Shown piece by piece: positions 9,488 to 19,051 of a DNA stretch of 64,000 nucleotides. Positions within the stretch are counted from its first letter, which is position 1. Each line of letters begins with the position of its first letter. A program made the position numbers and the translations under genes. Under the pieces are notes generated by a model that made no database searches, was not told the DNA's origin, and saw only the letters and a list, made by a program, of their open reading frames with translations. Origin of the DNA: Spirochaetales bacterium (GTDB taxonomy: Bacteria > Spirochaetota > Spirochaetia > SZUA-6 > JAFGRV01); the NCBI GenBank assembly GCA_016930085.1, contig JAFGHO010000085.1, positions 1 to 64,000 of the forward strand, given 5' to 3'.

Positions 9488-12115
9488 CTACTCCCCGCCG
9501 CATCCTTTTTGTGAAAACAGCACCCCTTCCTGCCTGACGGTATTGACGTGGAGAATCACACGGGAGTCACTGAAAAGCTCTGACGTATCAATGACGAATA
9601 CCGTTTCCTTCAAGGCGGCCGCATCGGGCAGCAGTTTTCCGATTTCGTTCGGGACGCATTTGAGAAGCTTTTCGTCAAGGAGGTACCCTTCCTTTTCCGG
9701 GAATATCGCGATATAGATGATATTCATCTCGACGAGATCGTTGAAAAAATGGGTGCCCAGCGAGATATCCGGGACGAGTCCCTCGTGCATTTTCACGACT
9801 TCGCAAAGGGCCGCAACATTCCTGATTTCGGCAAACGAGACGGGAATCCCGAGTGCGGGCATGGTCGTCCCCCACCTCCCCGGACCCACGAGCATCACGC
9901 TTCCCTCCTTACCCTTCCGGTTGGCCGCTTCTCCGACGACGCGCGCGACTTTGTATCTGTCCGACATCGACATCACGCCGTAGGTGGACGGGTTGACGTA
10001 GATGATCGTATCCAGCGGCTTCACCATGTTCTGCCCGATTATCGGCCCCTTTGTTTTGAGAATGATCTGGCAGTCCGATATGTTGCGGGGAAGATCGACC
10101 TGTTGAACGTCACCCGATACCTGAAAAGGCCTGCACTGGAGAAGGTTGATCCGGTAATCGTCTTCCGTAAAAAAGTTGACCGTAAACTCGATATCGACGG
10201 GGTGTTCATACGCCACGCCCAGGACCGAAAGCATCTCCTCCATGTCAGCGACAAAGCGGGTTTTTGTCAGAAGGGTTTCGAAAGTGAGGACCCAGGGAAA
10301 GACGTTTTTCAGATTAAGCTCCCTCGCCCGTTCTTCCATTTCCCTTTCCTTCGACGCGAAGATATGGACGGGAAGCGATCCCGACGATTTGACGACATAT
10401 TCGAAATCACGGGAATCGTGTTTGTGTTCCTTGAGGTCGAGGATATCGACATTCCGTTGGGTGTATTTTCTCATTTCGTCGTAATTGGTCTCCGGCCGCA
10501 GGAGCGGGGCGTTAAGGGCGACGACGCGTGTATAATCCTCGTCATGTCTGTCGACCGCCCGTGTGCCGAGGCCGAAAACAAGCCTCAACACACCTTTACC
10601 CGGATCGATCCGTGAGTTCCATACATACGGATTGAACGAATACCCCACACCGGCGATATGGGGGAAATAAAGGTGATCGTAAAAGCTTCCCGAAACACGC
10701 TGGACCAGAAGGGCCATCTGCTCGTCCCTGTCGAAAAGTCCCCGGTGAATCCGGTACGAAAGCGCGTCCTCACTCATCGTACTGGCATACACCGTTCTCA
10801 CGGCCGTGATAAACCGATTCAGCCGCTGTTCGGGATTTCCCTGGTTGGGACAGAAAACGCTTTCGTATTTTCCGGAAAAGGCGTTGCCATAGGCATCCTC
10901 GAGAAGACTCGACGAACGGACAATGATCGGTGATTGTCCGAAATAGGCGAGCATTTCCCTGAATTGTTCGATGATATCCGGCGGAAAATCGCCGTGAAGA
11001 AGCTTTTCCTTAATGAGTCCTGCATGTTTCAGGGAATTCTCCGATTTCCTGAGCCGGTAACGGTCCCACCAGCACTTGTTGTGAATGACGTACGTATAAA
11101 ATATATCCGATCCGATAAAAAAAGAATCGTGTGTTTCGAGGAGGTCCCGCCATTTTTCATGATGCTTCATGAGGATCGCGCGGGCCAAAAGCATTCCCAC
11201 CGACTTCCCGCCGATCAGTCCGGTTCCGATCATCCGTTTACCGATCGAGATGAGGTCTGAAATTTCCAGATAACGGTCACACAATGCAAAAAGGTTTTCG
11301 TCGCGGGTCATGCACATTTTGATCAATTTTTTCTTCAAGCCGTTATCCTTGCGGACACGGGCTTCCGGATCATGAGTATTTTCCTCTTCAAGCCGCTGCG
11401 CCTGAAGAAAGGTTTCCGCCCAGGGGTCTTTCCGGTCGATATTAAAATCGATCCAGGGCTGCCTGATCGTCGAGAGGATTTCCGAAAGGACGGCGCTGTT
11501 CAATACCGGCGTAAACTCGTCTCCCTCTCTCCTGTGTAGCATATACATCGTTTCCGAATACCGTTTCCATACCTTTATAGGAAGAATAAAGGTCGTTTCC
11601 CTGTTTCTGTACACGTCGATAACGATCTGGGCGGTGTTGTGAATCGCGTTGATCGCAAGCGCTGTATGCATATTCCGCAACAGGACAAAATAGGTAACGG
11701 TCTCGTAGTCGAAAAGATACGGGCAGGTCAGCATAAAAAAGTTTCCGAGCATTCTGTCGCTGTACCAGTCGACCGCCAGGCCGGAGAGACTGTCGAAAAG
11801 ATAATAAATCCCTTTTCCCTGCTCTTCGATGACACTCAATATTTTCACGATAAAATTCTCGAATCCGGTCTGCGGATCGAGATTGTATCGCAGTGCATCG
11901 AAATCATCCGGAATAAGGGGGGGGTGTTGTGCAAAACGGAAATATACGAGTTTTTTTCTTTCTTTCCCGATATACCGATAATACGGTTCCACAAATTGGT
12001 GAAACTCACTGATGTCGTCGACCTGCCAGACCACATTATCGCCGGCAAGCACGCCGTCGAGAATTCCGTCGAGTGAAGGAAGTCCCGAACTGAAGGTATA
12101 GCCGTTTTTTCCCAT
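9488..12115 (-). CDS. PEP synthase-like ATP-binding protein with N-terminal KaiC/RecA-like domain
   Basis: The protein has 875 residues and starts at ATG 12115 behind GGAGG. Residues 1-230 begin FSSGLPSLDGILDGVLAGD, which matches the opening of KaiC/RecA-like ATPases but lacks a clear GxxGxGKT loop, so this part may be degenerate. Residues of about 290-700 carry the PPDK/PEP-synthase nucleotide-binding fold: GLIGGKSVGM, PIIVRSSSLLEDAYGNAFSG and VQRVSG, plus a late ECRPF-like LLQCRPFQV. The usual phosphohistidine swivelling domain (G-G-x-T-S-H) and the PEP barrel are not seen, so it is probably not a complete phosphotransferase. It may activate or phosphorylate an unknown partner. It lies downstream of glnA, separated by a terminator. 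Confidence 0.8.
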   Translation of the reverse strand: MGKNGYTFSSGLPSLDGILDGVLAGDNVVWQVDDISEFHQFVEPYYRYIGKERKKLVYFRFAQHPPLIPDDFDALRYNLDPQTGFENFIVKILSVIEEQGKGIYYLFDSLSGLAVDWYSDRMLGNFFMLTCPYLFDYETVTYFVLLRNMHTALAINAIHNTAQIVIDVYRNRETTFILPIKVWKRYSETMYMLHRREGDEFTPVLNSAVLSEILSTIRQPWIDFNIDRKDPWAETFLQAQRLEEENTHDPEARVRKDNGLKKKLIKMCMTRDENLFALCDRYLEISDLISIGKRMIGTGLIGGKSVGMLLARAILMKHHEKWRDLLETHDSFFIGSDIFYTYVIHNKCWWDRYRLRKSENSLKHAGLIKEKLLHGDFPPDIIEQFREMLAYFGQSPIIVRSSSLLEDAYGNAFSGKYESVFCPNQGNPEQRLNRFITAVRTVYASTMSEDALSYRIHRGLFDRDEQMALLVQRVSGSFYDHLYFPHIAGVGYSFNPYVWNSRIDPGKGVLRLVFGLGTRAVDRHDEDYTRVVALNAPLLRPETNYDEMRKYTQRNVDILDLKEHKHDSRDFEYVVKSSGSLPVHIFASKEREMEERARELNLKNVFPWVLTFETLLTKTRFVADMEEMLSVLGVAYEHPVDIEFTVNFFTEDDYRINLLQCRPFQVSGDVQQVDLPRNISDCQIILKTKGPIIGQNMVKPLDTIIYVNPSTYGVMSMSDRYKVARVVGEAANRKGKEGSVMLVGPGRWGTTMPALGIPVSFAEIRNVAALCEVVKMHEGLVPDISLGTHFFNDLVEMNIIYIAIFPEKEGYLLDEKLLKCVPNEIGKLLPDAAALKETVFVIDTSELFSDSRVILHVNTVRQEGVLFSQKGCGGE

Positions 12116-12145
12116 GATTGTCGCCTCCGTCTCTTTTACCTGGTT

Positions 12146-12182
12146 TAAAAAAACAGGTTTCCGGTATTACCCGGAAACCTGT
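12146..12182 (-). terminator. Rho-independent terminator after glnA
   Basis: ACAGGTTTCCGG at 12153-12164 pairs with CCGGAAACCTGT at 12171-12182. On the minus strand it is followed by a T-run (plus-strand A-run at 12147-12152). Confidence 0.9.
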
Positions 12183-12238
12183 GACCGCATTGAGGAAGCT
12201 GGAAATAAGGGCCGCATACGCGGCCCCCGGTCTTCATG

Positions 12239-13663
12239 TTAGATATCATAGTAGAGGGCAAACTCCCAAGGATGGGGACGAAGTGCCAGTGCGTCGACTT
12301 CATGTCGTGTCTTGTAATCGATCCAAGTTTCGATGACATCCCGCGTAAACACATCCCCCTTGAGGAGAAACGCGTGATCCTCTTCCAATGCCTTCAACGA
12401 TTCATTCAGCGAACCAGGCGTTTTCGGAACCCTGGCGAGTTCTTCCGGCGGGAGGTCGTAAATGTTTTTATCGAGCGGCGATCCCGGATCGATTTTGTTG
12501 AGAATGCCGTCGACAGCTGCCATGGTCATTGCCGAGAAAGCGAGATAGGGATTACAACTCGGATCGGGACAGCGGAACTCGAACCGTTTCGCTTTTGCAG
12601 AGGTAAAATACATCGGAATTCGAACAGCGGCGCTTCTGTTCCGTACGGACAACGCGAGGTTGACCGGTGCCTCAAAGCCCGGTACAAGCCGTTTATAACT
12701 GTTTGTCGTGGGGTTGGTAATCGCGCAAAGGGCCGGGGCATGCTTTAAAATCCCGCCGATCGCGTAAATCCCGAGTTCCGAAAGCCCACCGTATCCATCG
12801 CCGGCGAAAAGGTTCTTGCCCCCCTTCCAGAGAGACATATGAACATGCATCCCGCTGCCGTTGTCATTGAAGAGAGGCTTCGGCATGAAAGTAACGGTCA
12901 TATTGTGGCGGCGTGCCACGTTCTTTATCACATACTTGTACTTGAGCAAATTGTCAGCCATCTGGACAAGGGGACCAAACCGCATATCGATCTCAGCCTG
13001 ACCGCCTGTTGCCACTTCATGATGCTGACATTCGATCTCGACACCGACCTCTTCCATGACAAGCATCATCTCGCTGCGGATATCCTGCAGGCTGTCGGTC
13101 GGCGGGACGGGAAAATAACCTTCCTTGTAACGCGGTTTGTAACCGAGGTTCGGACCCTCCGCTTTTCCCGAATTCCACCTGCCCTCGACCGAATCGATAT
13201 GATAGTAGCCTTCATGTTCGTTCTGGTCGAACCGGATATCGTCGAAAATGAAAAACTCGGCCTCGGGCCCGAAATAGGCGACATCGGCAATGCCCGAACT
13301 CTTCAGATAATTCTCGGCTTTCCGTGCAATATTCCGGGGATCTCTTGTATAATCCTCTCCGGTAATCGGATCACAGATATTACAGATCATCACAAGAGTT
13401 TTATGGCTGAAAAAGGGATCGATAAACGCGGTATGCGCCTGCGGTTTGACAAGCATATCGGATTCATTGATCGCCTGCCACCCCCTGATGCTCGATCCGT
13501 CAAAGCCGAGTCCCTGTTCGAAAATACTTTCATCAACCTCACTCACCGGTATCGAAAAATGCTGCCAGAGTCCGGGGAAATCCATAAACCTGAGATCGAC
13601 GACTTTAATCTGCTCCTTCTGGATAAGGCTTATAATGTCCTTTGGTGATGTAATGCCTTCCAT
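12239..13663 (-). CDS. glnA: glutamine synthetase, type I
   Basis: The enzyme makes glutamine from glutamate, ammonia and ATP in the cytoplasm and is the main ammonia-assimilation route. At 474 residues it has the usual GSI length. Visible signatures include the N-terminal [10 protein letters not shown], metal and ammonia site residues in [14 protein letters not shown], the active-site stretch [13 protein letters not shown], and the nucleotide-binding [10 protein letters not shown]. The adenylylation loop [10 protein letters not shown] is present with Tyr402, so activity could be controlled by GlnE-type adenylylation, as in GSI-beta. The start follows AAGGAGATAATGT. A sigma-54 type promoter lies about 50 bases upstream, in accord with nitrogen-limited expression. 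Confidence 0.97.
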   Translation of the reverse strand: MEGITSPKDIISLIQKEQIKVVDLRFMDFPGLWQHFSIPVSEVDESIFEQGLGFDGSSIRGWQAINESDMLVKPQAHTAFIDPFFSHKTLVMICNICDPITGEDYTRDPRNIARKAENYLKSSGIADVAYFGPEAEFFIFDDIRFDQNEHEGYYHIDSVEGRWNSGKAEGPNLGYKPRYKEGYFPVPPTDSLQDIRSEMMLVMEEVGVEIECQHHEVATGGQAEIDMRFGPLVQMADNLLKYKYVIKNVARRHNMTVTFMPKPLFNDNGSGMHVHMSLWKGGKNLFAGDGYGGLSELGIYAIGGILKHAPALCAITNPTTNSYKRLVPGFEAPVNLALSVRNRSAAVRIPMYFTSAKAKRFEFRCPDPSCNPYLAFSAMTMAAVDGILNKIDPGSPLDKNIYDLPPEELARVPKTPGSLNESLKALEEDHAFLLKGDVFTRDVIETWIDYKTRHEVDALALRPHPWEFALYYDI

Positions 13664-13713
13664 ACATTATCTCCTTCTTAAAAATAATAATTCAAGATTT
13701 TCATAGATATTAA

Positions 13714-13729
13714 TGCAATATTTGTTCCA
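13714..13729 (-). promoter_or_regulatory. sigma-54 (-24/-12) promoter for glnA
   Basis: On the minus strand the sequence is TGGAACAAATATTGCA. The GG and GC pairs have the fixed spacing of the consensus TGGCAC-N5-TTGC. It is about 50 bases upstream of the glnA start. NifA/NtrC-type activators are encoded at 19052-20611 and 22572-24002. Confidence 0.7.
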
Positions 13730-13786
13730 ACTTATCAAGTACCTATATATCAGTACGAAAAAATATAAAATTGATTCTCCAGAATG

Positions 13787-13812
13787 AAAAAAGACCGGTT
13801 TATATGACCGGT
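13787..13812 (-). terminator. Rho-independent terminator after aspS
   Basis: ACCGGT at 13794-13799 and ACCGGT at 13807-13812 are self-complementary arms. On the minus strand they are followed by six T residues (plus-strand A-run at 13787-13792). Confidence 0.6.
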
Positions 13813-13925
13813 TTCCTTTCATTTTCTCTTCATTGTATCGCCATTTTTTATATTTCCGATACCATTATCATTATATATCGACATTCTTGTATCTTATTTA
13901 CCACTTGTATGACATTTTCGTAGGA

Positions 13926-15704
13926 TTAATTAATTTCCTTGACAATATCGTGTTTGATGTGGAGTTCCTTGAGTTGTTTTTTTCTCACGGCCCGGGGGGC
14001 ATCCATCATCAAGTCCTCGGCATTCTGACTCATTGGAAACGCGATCACTTCACGGATATTCGGCTGGCGGGCCAACAGCATCACTATCCTGTCGATTCCC
14101 GGCGCGATACCGCCGTGCGGAGGAGCGCCGGATTTGAACGCCCTTATCATCGCGCCGAACTGTGTATCGACGGCCGTACGATCGTAGCCTGCGATACCGA
14201 ACGCCCTGTACATCGTCTCCGGATCGTGATTCCTGATCGCACCGCTCGAGAGTTCCACGCCATTACAAACGATATCATATTGATACGCAAGAATCGAGAG
14301 TGGATCTTTTGTTTCAAGTGCTTCGAGCCCGCCCTGAGGCATTGAGAACGGATTATGTGAAAAGACAATCGATTTTTTTTCATCATCCCATTCGTACAGG
14401 GGATAATCGATAATCCAGCAAAACCTGAACGCGTTATTTTCCATTATATTCAGTTCTTCACCAAGCTTTACCCTGATATCGCCCGCGATGCTGTTCGCTT
14501 TTTTCTCAGTATGACAGACAAAAAAGACAACATCTCCGGTAACGGCGTCGCATGACGAAGCGATTTCCGAAAGCCGCCCTTCGGAAAGTACCTTTGCGAT
14601 GGGACCCTTCACCCCATCATTCGTCCAGAGAAGATACGCGAGGCCGTGTGAACCAATCGATTGCGCGTATTGAAGCATTTTATCGAAAAAACTCTTTGGT
14701 CTCCCGACAACCGCCTTGACCGGAATCGCCCGGACCACGCCCCCCTTTTCAACGATCTGCCTGAAGGCATTAAACTCGGAATCCCTGAAAATCCCGGTGA
14801 CATCCCTTATTTTAATCGGCACCCTTAAATCCGGTTTATCGGTACCATAGGATACCATCGACTGCCGGCAGGTAATCCGGGGAAAAGGCGGGTCCTCCAC
14901 ATCATAATCGGAAAACTCACTGAACAAACCTCCAAGGACGGTTTCGATCACATTGAAGATATCCTCCTGGCTGACGAACGACATCTCGATATCAAGCTGA
15001 TAGAACTCGCCAGGTGATCTTGTCGCCCTGGAATCCTCGTCCCTGAAACATGGAGCGATCTGGAAATACCGGTCGAATCCGGCAATCATGAGCAGTTGTT
15101 TATATTGTTGCGGAGCTTGCGGCAGCGCGTAAAATTTCCCGGGATGAAGCCGCGAGGGCACAAGATAATCCCTCGCACCTTCGGGACTGGAAGCGGTGAG
15201 AATGGGTGTCTGAAACTCGTTAAAACCCAGGTCATTCATTCTCCTCCGCAGGCTCGAAACAACACGGGAACGAAGCATGATATTTTCATGTACATCGCTT
15301 CGTCTGAGGTCGAGATACCGGTATCGAAGACGCAATTCTTCGGGGACCTGCTCTTCCGGATAGATGCTGAAAGGAAGTTCATCACAGGTTCCAAGTACGC
15401 TGAATGATGTGGCGGCCAGTTCGACCTCACCGGTGGCTATCTTCGGATTCACGTTTTCCTCATCCCTGTGCCGAACTTTTCCCTCGAACCGGACTACCGT
15501 TTCTTTTTTGAGATGGGCGACCTCGTCGAGAAAACCGGTATCGGGATAAACGACAATCTGGGTAATTCCGTAGTGATCCCTGAGATCGATAAAAAGAACA
15601 CCCCCGTGATCGCGGCGGTTATGCAACCAACCGGACAACGTCGCTTTTACTCCAATATCAATTACCCGTAAATCACCACATGTGTGTGTTCTGTATTCAT
15701 TCAT
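13926..15704 (-). CDS. aspS: aspartyl-tRNA synthetase (perhaps non-discriminating)
   Basis: This cytoplasmic class II synthetase charges tRNA with aspartate. The ATG at 15704 gives 592 residues and has an AAGAGGTG site. A GTG two codons upstream is less likely. An N-terminal OB-fold ([22 protein letters not shown]) precedes the catalytic core. Motif 2 appears as [25 protein letters not shown] and motif 3 as [11 protein letters not shown] bacterial GAD insertion separates them. In bacterial AspRS a His in the RRDHGG position is associated with non-discriminating enzymes that also charge tRNA-Asn. That would imply a GatCAB amidotransferase elsewhere, which is inference. Confidence 0.96.
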   Translation of the reverse strand: MNEYRTHTCGDLRVIDIGVKATLSGWLHNRRDHGGVLFIDLRDHYGITQIVVYPDTGFLDEVAHLKKETVVRFEGKVRHRDEENVNPKIATGEVELAATSFSVLGTCDELPFSIYPEEQVPEELRLRYRYLDLRRSDVHENIMLRSRVVSSLRRRMNDLGFNEFQTPILTASSPEGARDYLVPSRLHPGKFYALPQAPQQYKQLLMIAGFDRYFQIAPCFRDEDSRATRSPGEFYQLDIEMSFVSQEDIFNVIETVLGGLFSEFSDYDVEDPPFPRITCRQSMVSYGTDKPDLRVPIKIRDVTGIFRDSEFNAFRQIVEKGGVVRAIPVKAVVGRPKSFFDKMLQYAQSIGSHGLAYLLWTNDGVKGPIAKVLSEGRLSEIASSCDAVTGDVVFFVCHTEKKANSIAGDIRVKLGEELNIMENNAFRFCWIIDYPLYEWDDEKKSIVFSHNPFSMPQGGLEALETKDPLSILAYQYDIVCNGVELSSGAIRNHDPETMYRAFGIAGYDRTAVDTQFGAMIRAFKSGAPPHGGIAPGIDRIVMLLARQPNIREVIAFPMSQNAEDLMMDAPRAVRKKQLKELHIKHDIVKEIN

Positions 15705-16143
15705 AGACACCTCTTCACCTAAATAGAAGCAAAAAGCATACCATATAAATCAACAATAACAGATGTGAATAATTCATTATAAGTAAAGAATTTATAATAC
15801 GATTAATCGCATTGACCGGCCTGCTGTCGACAAAGCTGAAAGATTTCCTACATTAATGTATAACATCCTTTTTCCGAAAGTGAAAAACATGCCTTTTTGC
15901 ATATTGTCTGCCCCTTCTGTTTCACCTACCATCTTTAAAAGTAAATAAACGTTAAAGAAACCACTATAGATAAGAAGCAAAGTTGTAAAAAGATCCACGT
16001 TGTAGGTGGCATGCGATCTTACGATTGTTAATTTCAAGCGAAACACAAATTAATAAGAACATGCGTGGAATCGTATTCAACCGGAATCATACTGAATGTA
16101 TGGTTACTCTTCCGGATAATCCGGCGTTTGAGTGAGGTAAAGA
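15705..16143. other. intergenic gap, no gene supported
   Basis: This 439-base AT-rich stretch separates divergent aspS and the M28 peptidase gene. An 84-codon minus-strand frame at 15792-16046 has no ribosome site and an implausible composition, so I do not call it. Promoters for both flanking genes are expected here. A TATAAT-like hexamer for aspS lies on the minus strand near 15774-15779. No other structure stands out. Confidence 0.5.
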
Positions 16144-17910
16144 ATGAAAAAAATAGATCTGATATTAATATCATGCACGCTCGTTTGTTTCCTGACGATG
16201 TGCGGATTCGAAGCCGAAGCCGGTAACACCGGAACGATGATCATTTACCTAAAAGGGGACCGTGTCGACGCCAGAACAATACTACCCGATATCGATATGG
16301 AAATTTCCACGTTCGATATCTATTGCTCGGGACCCGACGGCGTTTCATTCGAGATAACGGATTTTACCGAAAGAAGATATGAAAAACGGGCTCTTATTCA
16401 GGGTGAGTGGACAATTACCGTCGATGCACGAAATAGCGAAAAGATGATCATCGCTTCAGGCGCCGCGGTAATTTCCATACTGGCGAACAGATCGACAACC
16501 GCGGAAATCACCGTCGAACCCCTCGAAGGGGAAGGAAGCCTGGAAATTCAAATTTCGTGGCCCCCTGATATCGTTGAACAACCCTCTGTTTCCTGCTCTT
16601 TGTCTTCGGTAAGCGGTGAGGAAATGGACTTTTCCTGCCATATCGAAGAAACCTATCAATCCTGTTACGGTGAAAATCAATCACTGGAGGCAGGGTATTA
16701 CCTGTTGAGTATCAAGCTTTATGACGGCAATACCATAATCTGGGGATCAGTCGAGACAGTGAGAATTATCAAGGAATCCGCGACACAAGGCGGTATTACC
16801 CTTGATATGGAAGATTTCAAGGCATACGGCAATATCGACATATCACTGACCCCGAATCTTGAAAATCCGATCGAAATAACCTTCAGCGGCCGGCAGTCCG
16901 TCCTCGAACCATCAACCGATATGACGGTAACGGCCGTGACCTCAGAGAGTGTCGATTCAATCCAATGGTATCTCGACGGTGAAGAACTCAAAGGAGAAAC
17001 AGAGCATCGTATCGTCATCGGAAGCGGTCTCTCCGCAGGAACCTATCATCTGGATTGTGTCGTGAAAAAAAATAATGTCATGAGTTCATCCGGATTTTCC
17101 TTTTCAATAGCACCCGCAAGCATCCATGCCATGATCGCACAATTCGATGAAACGGAACTATATTCGACGATACTCGATCTCCAGAATTTCGGTACACGGG
17201 TGTATGGGACATCCGGCAACGAGAATGCCGCGACATATTTATTTGAAAAAATGGAGCACCTCCAGGGGCTGGAGGTCGAATATCAGGGGGGAGATTACAG
17301 AAACATTATCGCGACCCTTCCTCCGGAAAACAGTGAATCGTCTTCGATATATATGATCGGCGCCCATTACGACAGTATTTCAACCGATATCAATGACGCA
17401 CCCGGCGCCACCGACAATGGCTGCGGTGTAGCCCTGGTTTGCGAGATAGCGAGGATTCTGGTCCAATATCAATATAATCACACCGTTGTGTTCGCTTTCT
17501 GGAATGAAGAGGAACATAACTGCCAGGGCAGCCGGAATTATGTGGCCGATGCTGTACTACAGGGAACGGATTTCGCGCTTTATATCAACCTCGATTCCTC
17601 GGGGTATGACCCGAACGAAAGGTATATTCTCGATTTAATGTATAATAGTGATTCCGCGTGGGCGGCGGAGCTATTTGCTTCAAACAACAGTCTTTATGAT
17701 ATCAATTTTACGTTAACCCATAATGTCTTTTCATGTACCAGCGATTATGTTCCTTTTCGTGATGCCGGGTATGCGACCATCATGACACATTGTGAAGAGC
17801 ATGGTCCGGCCCATTCGCCTAATGATACGATAGATAAGGTCTCGATACCGTATGCGAAAAAGAACGCACAACTCTGTTTATCGGTATTGGCCGGACTCCT
17901 CATGAATTGA
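16144..17910 (+). CDS. secreted M28-family zinc peptidase, lipoprotein-like
   Basis: The protein has 588 residues and starts after GAGGTAAAG. The signal peptide ends at LTMC with Cys20, a relaxed lipobox, so lipidation is plausible. Residues 30-330 are Ig-like or bacterial surface-domain strands with little motif content. The C-terminal 260 residues match M28 aminopeptidases: a GAHYDS metal His-x-Asp, PGATDNGCG with the bridging Asp, FWNEEEH with the catalytic Glu pair, INLDSSG, and a terminal HSPNDT metal His. It probably trims peptides outside the cytoplasm. Substrate preference is not predictable. The ordinary neighbours do not suggest an operon. Confidence 0.88.
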   Translation: MKKIDLILISCTLVCFLTMCGFEAEAGNTGTMIIYLKGDRVDARTILPDIDMEISTFDIYCSGPDGVSFEITDFTERRYEKRALIQGEWTITVDARNSEKMIIASGAAVISILANRSTTAEITVEPLEGEGSLEIQISWPPDIVEQPSVSCSLSSVSGEEMDFSCHIEETYQSCYGENQSLEAGYYLLSIKLYDGNTIIWGSVETVRIIKESATQGGITLDMEDFKAYGNIDISLTPNLENPIEITFSGRQSVLEPSTDMTVTAVTSESVDSIQWYLDGEELKGETEHRIVIGSGLSAGTYHLDCVVKKNNVMSSSGFSFSIAPASIHAMIAQFDETELYSTILDLQNFGTRVYGTSGNENAATYLFEKMEHLQGLEVEYQGGDYRNIIATLPPENSESSSIYMIGAHYDSISTDINDAPGATDNGCGVALVCEIARILVQYQYNHTVVFAFWNEEEHNCQGSRNYVADAVLQGTDFALYINLDSSGYDPNERYILDLMYNSDSAWAAELFASNNSLYDINFTLTHNVFSCTSDYVPFRDAGYATIMTHCEEHGPAHSPNDTIDKVSIPYAKKNAQLCLSVLAGLLMN

Positions 17911-18053
17911 TCCGCCCGATTATCACCCCATCACCCGTATTGCAGAAATTATCGCCTCGATTATTACCTCATAGAGACAAACCACCTTCCCACGATATCG
18001 AGGGTAAAAACATTTTATACCAATAAAAAACACAAATCCAAAGGCTTTATAAT

Positions 18054-18104
18054 AAAAAAGGGGCTGATTGAAAGCGGTTTTTATACCACGTTCAAAACAG
18101 CCCC
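18054..18104 (-). terminator. Rho-independent terminator
   Basis: GGGGCTG at 18060-18066 pairs with CAGCCCC at 18098-18104. On the minus strand a T-run follows (plus-strand A-run 18054-18059), ending the LamG lipoprotein gene. It may also serve the plus-strand M28 gene, but without a strong T-tract. Confidence 0.75.
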
Positions 18105-18155
18105 TGTTATTTTCCCGAAAAATCCAATTGTTATCCGGGAGTCACGTTATATTAA

Positions 18156-18866
18156 TTATTCTTCCTGTGCGAGTTTCATGATTTCTTCAGGCGACATCGG
18201 TGTATTATAGATGCGGAGTTCGTCGATACTGCCTTTGTAAAAACGGTCGGGCTCTCTTTCGATATCGAGGGCGCCCAGAAGAACACCATACGGTTCTTCG
18301 GGATCACCGCTTGTTTCAGCCATCGAAGCCTTCGGCTCGCCGTCGATGTAAATGATCATCTCCTGAGCCGTCTTGACAAGGGCGCAATGGTGCCATGTGC
18401 TGTCATTATAGGTATCCTGTGTACGAAGATCCGAGCCGCCCGATCCACCTATCGGAACACGGTGCAGGAAACGAAGCGTACCGTCGTCTCTCACTTCGAG
18501 AAGAATCCCGTGTTGGATGCCCGGCGCGTACGCGGAGAAGATATCCATATTTCTGAAAAGCAATTCCGCCCTGAACCACAATGAAATGGTATAATAGGTC
18601 AGGTGAAAGGAACCGTCGATCCAGGCATAATTGTCTTTGCCGTTCATCTTAATACATGAACCGAATTTGCCTTCGGTCCATTCCGTTCCTTCGGTGAGTA
18701 CCGCGCTTACGCTATTACCGCTTGAATCGGCCGCTTCCAGACCGGAACCTTCGTCAAACTTCCACTCTCCCAAAAGAGCACTCTCCCCGCCGGCCGGTCC
18801 TGAAACGCATCCCGCCAGGACGATGGCAAGGCAGATAGAAAATAAAAAAAATGACTTTTTTAACAT
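18156..18866 (-). CDS. LamG / concanavalin-like lipoprotein
   Basis: The protein has 236 residues. It opens with a classic lipoprotein signal and the lipobox LAGC (Cys19). The mature part is one LamG/jellyroll domain: LLGEWKFDEGSGLEAADSSG at its start, a WHHCALVKTAQEMIIYIDGEPK core, and a GSIDELRIYNTPMSPEEI end. These domains bind carbohydrate or protein at the cell surface. It has its own terminator and no partner gene, so function cannot be refined. Confidence 0.85.
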   Translation of the reverse strand: MLKKSFFLFSICLAIVLAGCVSGPAGGESALLGEWKFDEGSGLEAADSSGNSVSAVLTEGTEWTEGKFGSCIKMNGKDNYAWIDGSFHLTYYTISLWFRAELLFRNMDIFSAYAPGIQHGILLEVRDDGTLRFLHRVPIGGSGGSDLRTQDTYNDSTWHHCALVKTAQEMIIYIDGEPKASMAETSGDPEEPYGVLLGALDIEREPDRFYKGSIDELRIYNTPMSPEEIMKLAQEE

Positions 18867-19051
18867 ACTGCTCCTCCTTCAACATAATTATTTTATATTG
18901 TATGTGAATAATAGCCAAAGTTGATATTCTCTTCAAGTCAAAAATATAAAAAAAGGCCATACGGCCCGTTCCTTCACCAAAAAAGCGGAATTTATACGGT
19001 TTATTTACCAGGAACCGTTAATTGGTTCACGGATACAAACATTTTCCCTTA

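Noticed and set aside
15792-16046. 84-codon minus-strand frame
   Set aside because: No ribosome site, unlikely composition, and it lies in a divergent promoter region.
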